Assembly: GCA_001579985.1 (NCBI GenBank)
Contig: LRSR01009964.1
Span: forward strand, 1-43,028
Origin: Hypsibius dujardini
Lineage: Eukaryota; Tardigrada; Eutardigrada; Parachela; Hypsibiidae
Reading direction: 5' to 3'
Length of the DNA stretch: 43,028 bases
Shown: positions 1-10,800 of the stretch, piece by piece
How positions within the stretch are numbered: the first letter of the stretch is position 1
Layout: every line of letters starts with the position of its first letter
Translations under genes and position numbers: made by a program
The notes under the pieces: generated by a model
What the model saw: the letters and a program-made list of their open reading frames with translations, nothing else
Told to the model about the DNA's origin: nothing
The model's database searches: none

Positions 1-50
<50 letters not shown>

Positions 51-87
51 GCAGGCAGACAGAAAAACAGACAGAAAAACAGACAGT
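1..87. repeat. (CAGA)n microsatellite, degenerate at its 3' end
   Basis: The window opens inside a run of AGAC tetranucleotides (1-44) that decays into CAGG and AAAACAGAC variants up to about 87. It lies upstream of the first recognised sulfatase exon and could be in its 5' intron. Similar CAGA/TCTG arrays recur at 1104-1214 and 14398-14520. Confidence 0.9.
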
Positions 88-194
88 GTCACATGCAGAC
101 AGTTGACATGCTAGGCATTCAGGCAGACGGATAAATAGACTGTTGAATAAATAGTAATGCAGTTAATGGACTGCCTTTCTTTCCTTGCTTTCAG

Positions 195-3010
195 TATCAT
201 GGATCCTGCGCATTTTGCCTTGCCTGGTGATACCCTTTCTTTTGGGTGGAGCGCCAACGGTGAAATCCTTACAGACTCCAGTTTTGAAGCCGAATATCAT
301 ATTTATATTTGCGGATGATATGGTGCGTCGTGGGTGATAGTTACCGTAAAATCTGACGTTACAGGAATTTGTTTTGTTTTTGTAGGGGTGGAACGATGTT
401 GGTTTTCACGGCTACAATGAAATCAGGACACCGAATATCGATAGGCTCGCTAGTGAAGGCGTTATTTTGAACGGATACTACACGCAGTACATGTGCACTC
501 CCTCAAGATCAGCGTTGATGACAGGAAAATATCCAATCCGAACAGGTGGAGAGAATTTGTTTCTGAATTGGCTTAATGAAATGATTTGTTTATAACAGTT
601 GAAGTGCTCCATAGGGTTGCAGCATTACGTTCTGCGAATTGCCGAACCAAGAGGCCTTCCATTGACGGAGAAGATAATGCCGCAATACTTGGATGAGGCG
701 GGATATAAAAGTCACATGATCGGCAAGGTGGGTACTAACTCAGTGTACTGTATTTTCGCGTTAGACAGGGATAATCGTACTGGAGTGGAACGTGTGCACG
801 GATGTGAGCACCGTACACACTAGGGATGGCATCAAATGTCAAACGTCAAATTCAAATCAAATCAAATCAAATCAAATTTTCATGGCTGAAAAGAGTGATA
901 AGAAATCAAATGATCAAATGATCAAATGACTTTCAAAATCAAATCAAATCAAAACACTAGCTTTTCGTCATTTGATGCCATCCCTAGTACACACAGCACA
1001 AGCGCCGCGTGGCCGATCAAACGTTCCACAGCTCGTACTCTGTCCCTGTCTAACGCGAAAATACAGTGCTTTTGTGTAGATTTGTTCTTATTATCTCTAT
1101 CTCACGTTGTCTATCTGTCTATCTGTCTTTCGGTCGGTTGGTCGGTCTATCTGTGTATGTATCTGTCTTTCTGTCTGTATGTCTGTATGTCTGTCTGTCT
1201 GTCTGTCTGTCTATATGCCGGGGCATGGCAGGACCGGACAAGGTTTTGGCCTTCTGTGTGTCTGTCTCCGGTCTTAGGCACGAAACGTTTACATCTTTGC
1301 TTTTGTTGTCTTTGCAGTGGCATCTGGGTTATTCCCAAAAGCAAATGACACCGAGTGAGTATGTTTGCCTGTTCATGTGCTTCACAGATCAACGTTATTG
1401 GAATTCGCTGACAAAATTAATTTCTTTTAGCACTCCGCGGTTTCGAGTCTTTTTTCGGCTATTATACTGGTCAGAACGACTACTTTAATTACACCCCGAC
1501 CGCTGTAAGACATCAGCCAACTGAACCCGCTTCTTTGGATCTGTTTGAATAAATGTGGCAAAGGGGATTAAATTTTGCAGGGCGTCGGTGCGCAAGGTGA
1601 ATATCTTGCCTTCGACCTGTGGGACAACCTCCAGCCTGCGAGAAACTCCATCGGCCGGTACGCCACCGAGCTCTTCACGGAGAAGGCAGTCGGTATCATT
1701 AACAGCCATGATTATAAAGATGTGCGTATTCCCCATGTGTTTTGCAAGTCCCGTTGACTATCCGCTTGGCAATGCTTTAATCCTTGCAGCCGTTATTTCT
1801 ATACCTGTCTCACCTCGCTCCTCATTATGCCAATGCCTATGACCCTGTTCAGGCTCCGCAGAAGTACATCGACCGCTTTCCTGGCATCGCCAACGAAGGA
1901 CGCAGAAAATATGCCGGTACTTTTCTTGTGAAGTTATTGTGTGTTTCGTTTTCTGTGTTCTTCGGTTGTTTTTGGCTAACTATCTTTTCTCTGTATGCAG
2001 CCGCATTTCCTCACTCAACAGGTTGATAATGTCCTAAACAGATATCTGATAATATTTTCAGCGACCGTTTCTGCATTGGACGATTCAGTCGGGCAAGTGA
2101 TGGACGCGTTAAAAGTGAAAGGCGTCGCCGGCAACACCGTCATTGTCTTCTCATCCGACAACGGAGGGGCAGGTGCAGAACAGGGCATCGAGTTCGGCCC
2201 ACCGTCGACCTTCGCCAGCAACTGGCCCCTTCGAGGCGCCAAAAGTTCACAGTAAGAATCATCATCCTTTATTTCTCGTTTTTTCCCCTGGTAATTACAC
2301 GTGTGTATGTGATCCATTGAGACCTTGTGCGGTGATGGTGAAACGGACTCACGCATTTATGCATGGAGTAGTAATTTATCTCTATTAGGTGGGAAGGTGG
2401 TCTTCGAACGACCGCCGCCCTATGGAGCCCCTTGTTGGAGCTGAAGGGAAGAGTGTCCACGGAGTTGTACCACATCAGTGATTGGCTTCCCACGTTCATC
2501 CGTCTAGCTGGCGGATCACCCATTGACAACCTTGATGGGTACGACATTTGGGATTCCATTTCGAAGGGTCTGCCCTCCCCGAGAAAGGAGATCCTCCATC
2601 AGATCGATCCGGTCTGGGGCGAGTACGCATTGCGATGGAACCAGTACAAACTCATCAGCGGCTCCCACGCCAATGCTGCTGGATATCGTATCGATAAATG
2701 GTACGACCCGGAAGGCGGGTTCCATGCGAATTATGTGGTGCCCAATGCGCCGGGTGCACTGGCATGTGCGGACAAGAAAACTGCCGAGATCGTTGCCTGT
2801 GATGCGGTGGCGATGCCCTGCCTCTTCGACATCGAGATGGATCCCTGTGAATACTGGAATATTGCTGCAGAACGGACGGATATTGTTGACTATATGATGG
2901 ATTTGATTCGTGCCTTCAACGAGACAGCGCTGCCGTCCAATAATCTGCCGCAGGACCCTCGTGCAGCTGCTGGTTTAAATAACGGTCTAGTCCAACCGTG
3001 GCTAGAGTGA
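195..3010 (+). CDS. Arylsulfatase B-like sulfatase, gene 1 (5' end missing)
   Basis: Secreted or lysosomal sulfatase of the arylsulfatase B/I/J type, which hydrolyses sulfate esters, probably on glycans. Nine exons are seen: 195-322, 386-545, 615-727, 1318-1354, 1431-1504, 1581-1721, 1790-1916, 2062-2251 and 2389-3010, all with GT-AG introns and consistent phase. The first exon opens in frame with a hydrophobic signal-like stretch ([15 protein letters not shown]) but has no ATG, so the start codon must lie in an earlier exon, perhaps upstream of the window. Active-site elements are intact: metal-binding FADDMGW across the first junction, the formylglycine signature CTPSR, MIGKWHLGY with catalytic Lys and His, LSHLAPH, SSDNGG, and the substrate-side Lys in [16 protein letters not shown] possible poly(A) signal ATTAAA is at 3137-3142. 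The tandem paralog at 4024-6887 has the same exon lengths (37, 74, 127, 190 and 622 nt). The enzyme class is secure; the natural substrate is not known. Confidence 0.9.
821..986. mobile_element. hAT-type MITE with 8-bp target duplication
   Basis: A 166-bp element lies in the third intron of sulfatase gene 1. Its ends are near-perfect inverted repeats, TAGGGATGGCATCAAATG at the left and the reverse complement at the right. It is flanked by an exact 8-bp direct repeat, GTACACAC, at 813-820 and 987-994. The inside is rich in ATCAAATCAA-type repeats and has no coding capacity. An 8-bp duplication and TAGGGATG-type ends are typical of non-autonomous hAT elements. A related, more diverged copy is at 41202-41582. 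Confidence 0.88.
1104..1214. repeat. (TCTG)n-rich degenerate microsatellite
   Basis: TCTG/TCTA/TCGG tetranucleotides lie inside the third intron of sulfatase gene 1. The reading frames through it give cysteine- and serine-rich artefacts (repeated LSVC) and are not coding. Confidence 0.85.
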
Positions 3011-3176
3011 TTTTTGTAGTATTTTTTCTGAATTTTCATTTTGTGGCTTTTGCCACTGCATGTCGAGACTTTTACCCGGCATTAATCAAGCATTCCAATT
3101 GTTGATGTTATCAAATGTTGATGTTCTGTTATGTTTATTAAAGTTTATAAACCAAGTATCATGAATGACAGACGGA

Positions 3177-3206
3177 GCATTACAGAGCGGTGCATTACAG
3201 AGCGGT
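3177..3206. repeat. Two tandem copies of a 15-bp unit
   Basis: The unit GCATTACAGAGCGGT occurs twice head to tail, just downstream of sulfatase gene 1 and before the sulfatase pseudogene fragment. It may mark the duplication junction, but nothing else supports that. Confidence 0.85.
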
Positions 3207-3254
3207 GTAAGGTGTCATGTATGCGTTCAGGTGAACTTCTTTCCGTTCAAGAAA

Positions 3255-3565
3255 TGGTATGACCGGGAGGCAGATTCCATGCAAAATACCTGGTCGTTAA
3301 CGCGCTGGGTGCGCTTGTCTATGAGGACAAGAAAACGACTGAGAGTGTTGCCTGTAACGCTACGTTGGCGCCGTGTCTGTTTGACATTGTGAAGGACCCC
3401 TGTGAGTACCGAAATATCGCCGCGGAACAGAAGGATACGGTGGATTTTATGATGGGTTTGATCAGGGCGGCAAATGCCACGGCATTGCCGTCTGTTGATC
3501 TGCCTCGAAATTCCCTCGGAAAGGCTAATTGGCATAATTTCGTGATACAATCATGGGAAGAATGA
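3255..3565 (+). pseudogene. Truncated, frameshifted third sulfatase copy (C-terminal piece)
   Basis: About 300 bp aligns to the last third of the final exon of both flanking sulfatases, starting at the conserved WYD motif and running to a stop codon at the same relative place. Conserved pieces include [22 protein letters not shown] and NIAAE. Compared with the intact genes, one base is missing around 3271-3273 (the intact genes read GAAGGCGGGTTC where this copy reads GAGGCAGATTC), which throws the first part out of frame. The upstream exons carrying CTPSR and the metal-binding residues are absent. It is best read as the tail of a third tandem copy that was deleted or only partly duplicated. 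An expressed short protein from 3365 is possible in principle but would lack any catalytic site. Confidence 0.85.
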
Positions 3566-4023
3566 CCTCTCCTGAAGGGTGTTCCTCATAATCTGGTCTA
3601 ACATTTTTGCTGCTGTTTTTTTATGAGTGATATTTTTGCTAAATCAACGTTTTCACTGGAATTTTTTTGGTAAAGTCAGACGACTCAGACGATCATCGGG
3701 TAATTGTTTTAAACGGTAAATACATTAATTACAGTGCTGCTTTGATGGCTAATGAAGGAAAGTAGGCATGTCGGTATAGAACTGCGGACATTGCTAATCG
3801 AGATCCAAGTCGATGATGATAGCAGTCGATAATCACGGTATCTAGTACAAGTTCCAACGATCGCCTGCGCATCGTCTAACTGAAACTTTGCCCTGATTGT
3901 GAGGCTTTTTGCCCAAGGCATGGAATGCGTTTTTTTGTTTGCCTCGCCTTTGATTTAATTCCTGTTCTTCTCAAAATTTAGACTGTCGGTAGATCTTTTG
4001 GCCGACTTTTCTGGCTCTTAGTA
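3566..4023. other. Intergenic spacer between sulfatase fragment and sulfatase gene 2
   Basis: No coding exon, RNA gene or strong repeat is seen. The promoter of sulfatase gene 2 should be here, but no clear TATA box or initiator could be assigned by eye. Confidence 0.5.
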
Positions 4024-6887
4024 ATGTCAATTTTTATCTTCTCCACCTCTTTCTTTTTGATATATTCATGGTTTGCTCTTTCTCCCTTTTTGGAGTGGGC
4101 GTTAGCCGTGGCTCCACCCAAAACGCAATCGTCAAAACCGAATATCATATTCATCCATGCCGACGACCTGGTATGCCTGCGAAGGTCTACTGGGCAACGC
4201 CGTTGAAGCCAGTAGACTCAGCTAACATGAAGCATTGTCGAGAGTCACAATGTTTTTAGGGCTGGAACGACGTGAGTTTTCACGGTTACAATGAAAGCAG
4301 GACCCCGAACATCGACAGACTTGCCAGCGACGGTGTCGTCCTGAATGGCTACTACGCCCAGTACATGTGTACCCCCTCGAGAGCTGCGCTGATGACGGGC
4401 AAATACCCTACTCGAACAGGTAAGTACGCCATCACGATTCGATTTGCGATTACGATTGTGTACTCGTAGTATTGAATGGTGGTGCCTGTGTGTTCCAGGA
4501 CTGCAGCATCATGTTTTGCGGAATGCTGAGCCACGCGGTTTACCATTGCATGAAAAGATTTTACCCCAGCATCTCAAGGAAGCAGGTTACATAACACATA
4601 TGATTGGGAAGGTAGAATTTCTCGATCATGTCTTGGTGGAGCTATCCACTTCTGTTTGGTTCTGTGTGTCTGTGTCTGTGTCTGTGTCTGTGTCTGTGTC
4701 TGTGTCTGTGTCTGTGTCTGTGTCTGTTCTGCGTCTGTTTCTGTGTTTATTTGTCTGTCTGTCTATCTTTCTGTTTGTCTGTACAAAATGTATAGATGTT
4801 TCTTTTCATATGATACGCTGTCTTTCTGTCTGACTGTGGATCAGCTGAAATATAGCCGTCTCTTTTTTTTCTCAGATCAAACATTACATTCAGTTTCGTT
4901 TCTTAGTGGCATTTGGGATACTATCAAAAACGAATGACACCGAGTAAGTCTCGCTGGTATGGATCAGCGATTTAAACATCCGAAAGACTAGCTGTTGTAT
5001 TTGATTCGTAGCGAATCGAGGGTTCGATTCGTTCTTCGGATACTACTCCGGAATGGCAGATTATTACAACTACACCATGACAGCTGTAAGAGCGAGCTTG
5101 GTCTCTCTGTTGGTAGTTTGTTGGTTTTGTGGTATGTTGTATCCATTTGTTGCATAATTCTGCGTGTTTATGTTTATGTAGAATATTGCGGAAGAGTACA
5201 TTGCATTTGATCTGTGGGAGAACCATCAGTCAGTCCGCGAATATATCGGGGAATATGCTACGGAACTGTTCACGAAAAAGGCAATTGGTCGTATCAATGA
5301 TCACAACTACGAGAAGGTGAAGGCTGACCGTTGCCTCTGATCTCCCCGTTGACCGTGTGCTGATCCATTGTTGTCTTCTTATAGCCTCTATTTTTGTATC
5401 TGTCTCACCTGGCTCCTCACTTTGCGAACGCCTACGACCCAGTGCAGGTTCCCCAAAAATACGTCGATCGTTTTCCCGATATCGCTCACGAAGGACGCAG
5501 AAAATATACCGGTATTATTTGGTATCTGTTTTTAATTGTTTGAAGTACGAGGAATTTGTCCAGACAAAAATATACCTTATTCAGGCCACCCATTTTTCTC
5601 CGTCTTCCAGGCCACCAGCAGTACCCATAATATAATGGCACTAAGCCATGTATAAAATATTTTTTTCTGAAAATTGGTCAACCAAAATTTTAAAATGTAT
5701 TCTTATCAGTTAAATATTTTTTTAAGGCTTGGAGGCGGAGCTTCAAACCAATTCTGGAATGCTGCGCTCGCATGGTTTCACTTTTTCTCGACAACCGCAC
5801 ATAGCTCCGCCCCCTGGTCTTCAAAAAATATTTGGTGGAAGCCTACCGTTTCGAAATTATTTATATGTTTCAGTAAATAGCCAGAATCGCACCACATGCG
5901 TATTGCAAGTGACTAAGAATCGGACGAACTCCTCGTAATGGTAAATGTTACCGACAAATCGGTCTTGTTTGGTATTAGTACTACTCTTATCCTTTAGCTA
6001 CGGTCGCGGCATTGGACGACTCTGTCGGTCAGATTATGGAGGCCCTGCGCTTGAAGGGTGCTGCTAACAACACTCTCGTTGTCTTTTCCTCCGACAACGG
6101 TGGAGCGGGTGCAGAGCGAGGCCTAGAATTCGGACCGCCCTTCACATTTGCCAGCAATTGGCCACTGCGTGGGGCTAAGAGCTCACAGTGAGACCTTTTC
6201 CATACTTTAGTTCTATCACCCTCAGTTTGACCGTAGAGCTATTGTCTTGACTCTACGGTGTATAGGTTTGAAGGTGGTCTTCGGGTTGTGGCCGCGCTGT
6301 GGAGCCCCTTGTTGGAGCTGAAGGGAAGAGTCTCCACGGAGTTGTACCACATTAGTGATTGGCTTCCCACGTTCATCCGACTGGCTGGCGGATCACCCCT
6401 CGACAACCTTGATGGGTACGACATTTGGGATTCCATTTCGAAGGGTCTGCCCTCTCCGAGGAAGGAGATCCTCCACCAGATCGATCCGGTTTGGGGTGAG
6501 TACGCATTGCGATGGAAGCAGTACAAACTCATCAGCGGCTCCCACGCCAATGCTGCTGGATACCGTATTGACACATGGTACGAACCGGAAGGCGGGTTCG
6601 ACCCAAAGTATCTGATTGCCAACACCCCTGGCGCGCTTGTCTGTGAAGACAAGAAAACTGCCGAGATTATTGCCTGTAACGCTACGTCGGCGCCGTGTCT
6701 GTTCGACATTGTGAAGGATCCCTGTGAGTACCGGAACATCGCCACGGAACGGATAGATATTGTTGCTTCAATGATGGAGCGAATTCGGGCTTTCAACACG
6801 ACTGCGTTGCCCTCGCGTCCGATGAAGCCAGATCCCCGTGCAAAGGCCAGTCTGAATAATGGCCTGGTGCAACCGTGGCAAGAGTAG
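4024..6887 (+). CDS. Arylsulfatase B-like sulfatase, gene 2 (complete)
   Basis: Complete tandem paralog of the sulfatase ending at 3010. Exons: 4024-4170, 4260-4419, 4499-4611, 4907-4943, 5012-5085, 5182-5316, 5385-5511, 5998-6187 and 6266-6887. The ATG at 4024 starts a clear signal peptide ([15 protein letters not shown]...) about 30 residues before [12 protein letters not shown], which opens the sulfatase fold. Catalytic features are present: HADDLGW, CTPSR (formylglycine site), [22 protein letters not shown] and [15 protein letters not shown]. The last exon carries the C-terminal domain, with [14 protein letters not shown] shared with gene 1. An AATAAA poly(A) signal is at 7003-7008. Differences from gene 1 are mostly conservative (Ile to His before ADD, Ser for Gly in DVSFHGY). 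Substrate unknown; predicted secreted or lysosomal. Confidence 0.93.
4665..4727. repeat. (TGTGTC)n hexanucleotide array
   Basis: About ten near-perfect TGTGTC units lie in the third intron of sulfatase gene 2. The open frames through it (Ser-Val or Cys-Val repeats) are artefacts. The same hexamer, on the opposite strand, forms the array at 35547-35619. Confidence 0.95.
5545..5937. mobile_element. Foldback element, copy D, in sulfatase gene 2 intron
   Basis: A 393-bp element has inverted ends (GTACGAGGAATTTGTCC at 5545-5561, matched by GGACGAACTCCTCGTA at 5922-5937). Its core contains GGAGGCGGAGCT near 5730 and AGCTCCGCCCCCT near 5805, the same core motifs as copies A and B. It lies in the seventh intron of sulfatase gene 2. 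That intron is 486 bp, against 145 bp in gene 1, so the element accounts for the difference. No coding capacity. Confidence 0.72.
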
Positions 6888-7145
6888 AGTGTGGAATTTA
6901 CCACTTTTATCGCAGCGATTAAATGTGTTTGTTTATACAGAACCTCAAAGTATTGCAAAAGCAGCTCGGAGATGAGCCGAGGTCGGTTTCACTTTTCTTC
7001 GCAATAAAGATGGAGATTAATATATGGAGCAAAAATTAAATGGATTGAGCAGATATTAATATATTTAGACACGCGTTACGTCTTTTCACTTATGGTAGAT
7101 TTAAAGCACTGACGGTGCATGGAGAACAAAGCCAAAGCGTGACCA

Positions 7146-10100
7146 CTAAGGTTCGTATTGGAAGGTGAGACCGGACAGGGCAGGTCGTCTGGCAAAGTTG
7201 TGCTCCACCCAATTGTCAATTCGCTCATTCTGCTCCACCGACAAATAATCCAGCCAGTTCCCAATTTTCCCTAAAGCAAATGTACAGTGAATTGATAACG
7301 GGAAGAGGTCTTTATAAATTATTTAAAATACTCTATTATTAATTTAAGATTATTGCATGGTGAATTGTGACTTAATGGAATGGGATGTAATTTACCAGCT
7401 CGCAAAAACGGGTTGGCATTAGCGTCGGCCCCGAATGATTTGGCGATCTGCGAGCAGTCAGTCAGTGGGTTCTTCTTCATCTCCTGGAAACTGCACTGGA
7501 AGACAATCATCCCTACTTGTGTGTCGGTCAAACATTTCCCCAGAAATAGGCCGAGTTTGCGAGTGGCCGCCGTCCGGTCCTAAACAACGGAATGCTTATG
7601 AGGAAGCCATATTTTGTAGTAGAGCCTTAATCAGGATGATTTTCAGTATTTATTTCATCGGTCCGGTTCCCAAAACTTATGTTTGGCTGAATTTCAAAGC
7701 AGGGGGAAACATCGAAATATTTCTTTTTTTCTAATTTTGACTGGTTTCAATTTTAAAAAATAATTAATTTAAAGAATTTCGACACTAGCAGAATCTTTTT
7801 TGGATGTTCGTAGGCGGAGCTATGGGTCATTTCTGGAATATCACTTGTGAGTTTCCGGTCGGGCTCGAGAATGACTCGTAACTCCGCCCCCTGATGCGAA
7901 AAAACAATTATGCTAGTGCCAAACAATTTCATACTGTATTTTTAGAGGGATAAGTCTAAATTCTTTAAATTTAGCTATTTCCCAAAATTGAAGACTTTAC
8001 AGTTAAGAGCAAGGAAAATGGAATCTTGCCGTGTTTTTCCAACTTTAAAATTCTGCCAAAAGTAAGTTTTCAGAGCCTAACCGATGGAATAAATTATGAA
8101 ACTCATTGTACTTATAACTCTAATAAAGACAAGTAAAGCGGAGACACTCTGCGTCTGAAAATTGTCTCAAGTAAGGGTGATGGTTTATAACATTTATTGT
8201 TTTCATCGGTCACGATATGGTAAACTTTTTTTGCAGAACTTTAAAGTCCGGAAAACACTAGAAGATTCCATTTTCTCTGATTTTCACTGTAAAGATACCA
8301 ATTTTTGGGAACAGTTTTCATTCCATTTTTTTTTATTCTTTTTCAAATTTGCGTTATTATTCATTATTACCATCAGAACCTTTTTCGGATGTTAGGAGGC
8401 GGAGTTATGGGTCATTTCTGTCATCTGATTCGGAAGTTTCCGGTCTGAATTGAAATTGGTCCATAGCTCCGCCCCCTAACATCCGAAAACATTGCTGCTA
8501 ATGCCAATTAATACCAAACTCAGTTTAAAGAAGATTACTGCCAACAATAATAAAATCTAACCTTTTCAGAAAATAGAAGTTGTGACTGTAAACATCAGAG
8601 AAACAAATCAGTTCAGTGTTTCCTGGACTTTGAAGTTCTGATGCGAGCAAAGATGCTTTCACCGCCTCGCCAACGAAATAAATATTATTAATCATCACTC
8701 CTATCGGATTGAATTAAAGAAATATATGATGACACTTCGTGTTCCTCCCCCCCCCCCGAGGGGAAAATTGTCAGCATCTTGGCTATAATTTTAAGTGAAC
8801 GTGAATGTACCGTTACAACAGTCTCGAAACTCGTGACGTGAATATTGGACTGGCTTCGACGACTCCAGAAACTCTCTAAATGGTCGAAGTACGGATTCAA
8901 TCCACCGTCCTCTGCAATGAATGCTTGGATAAAGTCCGACAGGTTCTCGGCACGTCCGCAAACCGTAGCGCCCGACAGCATGAAGTGATAGGCGGAAATT
9001 ATGGTGTCTTTAGGGTTTCTATAGACGAATAGAATCTACGAAAACCAACAAAGACTTCACATCGGATGCGTCAGTCGTGTCACGGAGCAGGCAATTTACC
9101 TTGGCAGTCTGTAGCAATTGTTCCGGCAGTGCCGTTGCGTTCAAGTGAGTTCCGTAAAGACGGGGTCCTTCCAGCGATTTCAGATGTCTGATTGGGAAAA
9201 TGGGGTCGACGAAGCTGCCGTTTCGAGGATAGGCGTCCTCCAGGTAGGGCACTTTCATCTTCAGCGGAGCGCCCGTTTGAAAGGTCATTGGGTCGCCGTC
9301 TCGTAGGGTCATGAGGGCCATGGCTCCCATCATGGTTTGACCTGAATCCATAGACTACTACCATATATAAAGTTATAGAATAGAGTCACAGAATTATGTT
9401 AAGGTTAAAAATTAGCCTCTGAATGTCTCGAAATCAAGAGTATTCCCTTGCCTCGAATAATCATTCTGAATCCAGATATAAAATCACTCTAAGCATACAA
9501 TGATTTTCAACAAGAAACACAACACAGCCAGTTTAAAATTCCGCCATGTGGCGGATCGGCTATCACACGTGAAAAAGTGCTCCCCAGAAAATAAACCGCT
9601 GAACGAGAATCAGAACGTTCCACCCATACCCAATAGCACCAGAAAGTCACAAAATGAATTCCCTTCCCAAATATGTGTCGTCGTAAAGTTAATTGACAGC
9701 GAGGATGTATGTAAACGATTTCAAAGGGGCCTTCCTTAAACTTGATTTTTAAGGATCAGAGTTATAGTAAACCATACCTAAGTCGGTACCCGCCCCTTTT
9801 CATGACGTCACACGGACTTAAGGGTAGAAGTTAAGGTTGTGTATCGCTCCAAACAGACCCTAATAGTTAAAAGATGGGACTATTGTGTTCATTATCCTTA
9901 TATATAACTGCCGTATAACATTTAGTTATAATACACTAATTGTTATCCTGTTTAGTAACATACAGTATATATAGATATACATATATATATATACATATCG
10001 AAATTGGTTTCTACTGTGTATACTGTACCTGTTTTCGGGTAGCTGGCAATGCAGAGGTCTCCCGGATTGGCTTGAAAAGTCTCGATTTCCGAGACGCATC

Positions 10101-10365
10101 TCGTGAAGGGAAAGCGCAGTATGCAACCCTTATAGATTAACCTATTAAAGAGCGAAAATCCATCGTTTAGCGGTTAAAATAACTTATCAACATTTTAGGG
10201 TTATGGTGAGTTAACACTTATTAAGATAGCTCACTTGAAGTCCGGATGGTCCACTTGTAGTCGATTGCGGACGGAGCTCTCGCAATGCTCTTCCAATTCC
10301 TCCCTCGTGAGGAAGGTCTTGTCGGTCGACTGTGCGGCGTTGTACAACGCACGGGAAGCAATCAT
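7146..10365 (-). CDS. Cytosolic sulfotransferase (SULT family)
   Basis: Transfers sulfate from PAPS to a small hydroxyl or amine acceptor in the cytosol. Six exons (minus strand): 10235-10365, 10029-10141, 9100-9341, 8811-9035, 7396-7579 and 7146-7270; total 1020 nt, 339 aa. Junction phases agree throughout. Motifs in order: the 5'-phosphosulfate loop SYPKTGQT (canonical GTTW replaced by GQTM), catalytic-His region YGTHLNATALPEQL, 3'-phosphate motif VYRNPKDTIISAYHFM, PYFDHLESFW, then CSFQEMKKNPLTD, and the C-terminal cofactor loop AGKIGNWLDYLSVEQNE. The Met at 10365 is the first usable start in frame; an upstream coding exon cannot be excluded. The 3' end faces sulfatase gene 2 tail to tail. 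Intron 5 (7580-8810) contains two foldback transposons. Acceptor specificity cannot be read from sequence. Confidence 0.9.
7645..8098. mobile_element. Foldback element, copy A
   Basis: About 454 bp inside intron 5 of the sulfotransferase. Long imperfect inverted arms begin TATTTATTTCATCGG at the left and mirror CCGATGGAATAAATTA at the right. Further arm motifs are CCAACTTTAAAATTCTGCC and GGAAAATGGAATC. The palindromic core has AGGCGGAGCTATGGGTCATT and AACTCCGCCCCCT. No ORF of its own. Same family as the elements at 8187-8690 and 26857-27302. Confidence 0.8.
8187..8690. mobile_element. Foldback element, copy B
   Basis: About 504 bp, the best preserved member of the family, just downstream of copy A in the same intron. 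The left arm carries AGAACTTTAAAGTCCGG and ATTTTCACTGTAAAG. The right arm carries the mirrored CTGGACTTTGAAGTTCT and CTGTAAACATCAGAG. The core reads GGAGGCGGAGTTATGGGTCA and then CCATAGCTCCGCCCCCT. The whole unit could fold into one long imperfect hairpin. Confidence 0.85.
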
Positions 10366-10561
10366 GGCGTCCAGCAGAAAACGGTTGAAGCGAATTAGGC
10401 AACAAGAGCAACTTCAAAGTTGGAAATCAAGCAAGTCATAGTAAAGCAGTTGCCTGCGAAGAATATATTCTGGAGGGGAAGAGATAAAACAGTTGATCGT
10501 CAGAAAACCCGTGTCAGAACGTGCGAAACGACTGGCCAAACGAGCCGTGTGATTTTAAGCA
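10366..10561. other. Upstream region of the sulfotransferase
   Basis: This is the putative 5' flank of the sulfotransferase on the minus strand. An in-frame stop (TGA) lies about 60 bp upstream of the chosen Met, so the open frame cannot extend far. No recognisable core promoter. Confidence 0.4.
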
Positions 10562-10800
10562 CCATTATTACCTGTTCGGTTTAGCTTTAGAGTGCCCTAC
10601 TCGGACTACACTGATAGGATGGTACCCTGTATTATATGGTCTGGTCTGGTGATACGGCGTACCGGTAAGAGTTCCCCTGTCTATTTATATTAGAAGAATC
10701 CGTCACTTCGTCGTGGGTTAACAAGAAGCTGTAAAGATACTTTTTTGACCCACCGCGGTGTGACTTTTATCAATATCGAGCTATTTTCTCATCAACCTGG
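10562..10800. repeat. 239-bp direct repeat, copy 1
   Basis: Matches 12409-12647 in the same orientation and at the same length, with about one base in ten differing. A long identical block includes GGTCTGGTCTGGTGATACGG. Similarity stops abruptly on the right at CAACCTGG. It could be an LTR, a short dispersed repeat or a local duplication; the ends lack the TG...CA of an LTR. Confidence 0.9.

Noticed and set aside
926-1488. Cys/Ser/Leu-rich ORFs in two + frames
   Set aside because: They run through a TCTG microsatellite inside the third intron of sulfatase gene 1.
4444-4937. Ser-Val and Cys-Val repeat ORFs
   Set aside because: Products of the (TGTGTC)n array in an intron; only 4499-4611 and 4907-4943 are real exons in a matching frame.
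6239-6958. 239-codon minus ORF opposite sulfatase 2
   Set aside because: It is the antisense shadow of the long last exon; the plus strand carries the conserved sulfatase sequence and splice sites.
8688-8810. In-frame extension of sulfotransferase exon 4
   Set aside because: It superficially resembles the family (IIAKML), but the true homologous segment (TRKLGLFLGK) is in the next exon at 7396-7579, and the donor at 8810 joins it in phase.
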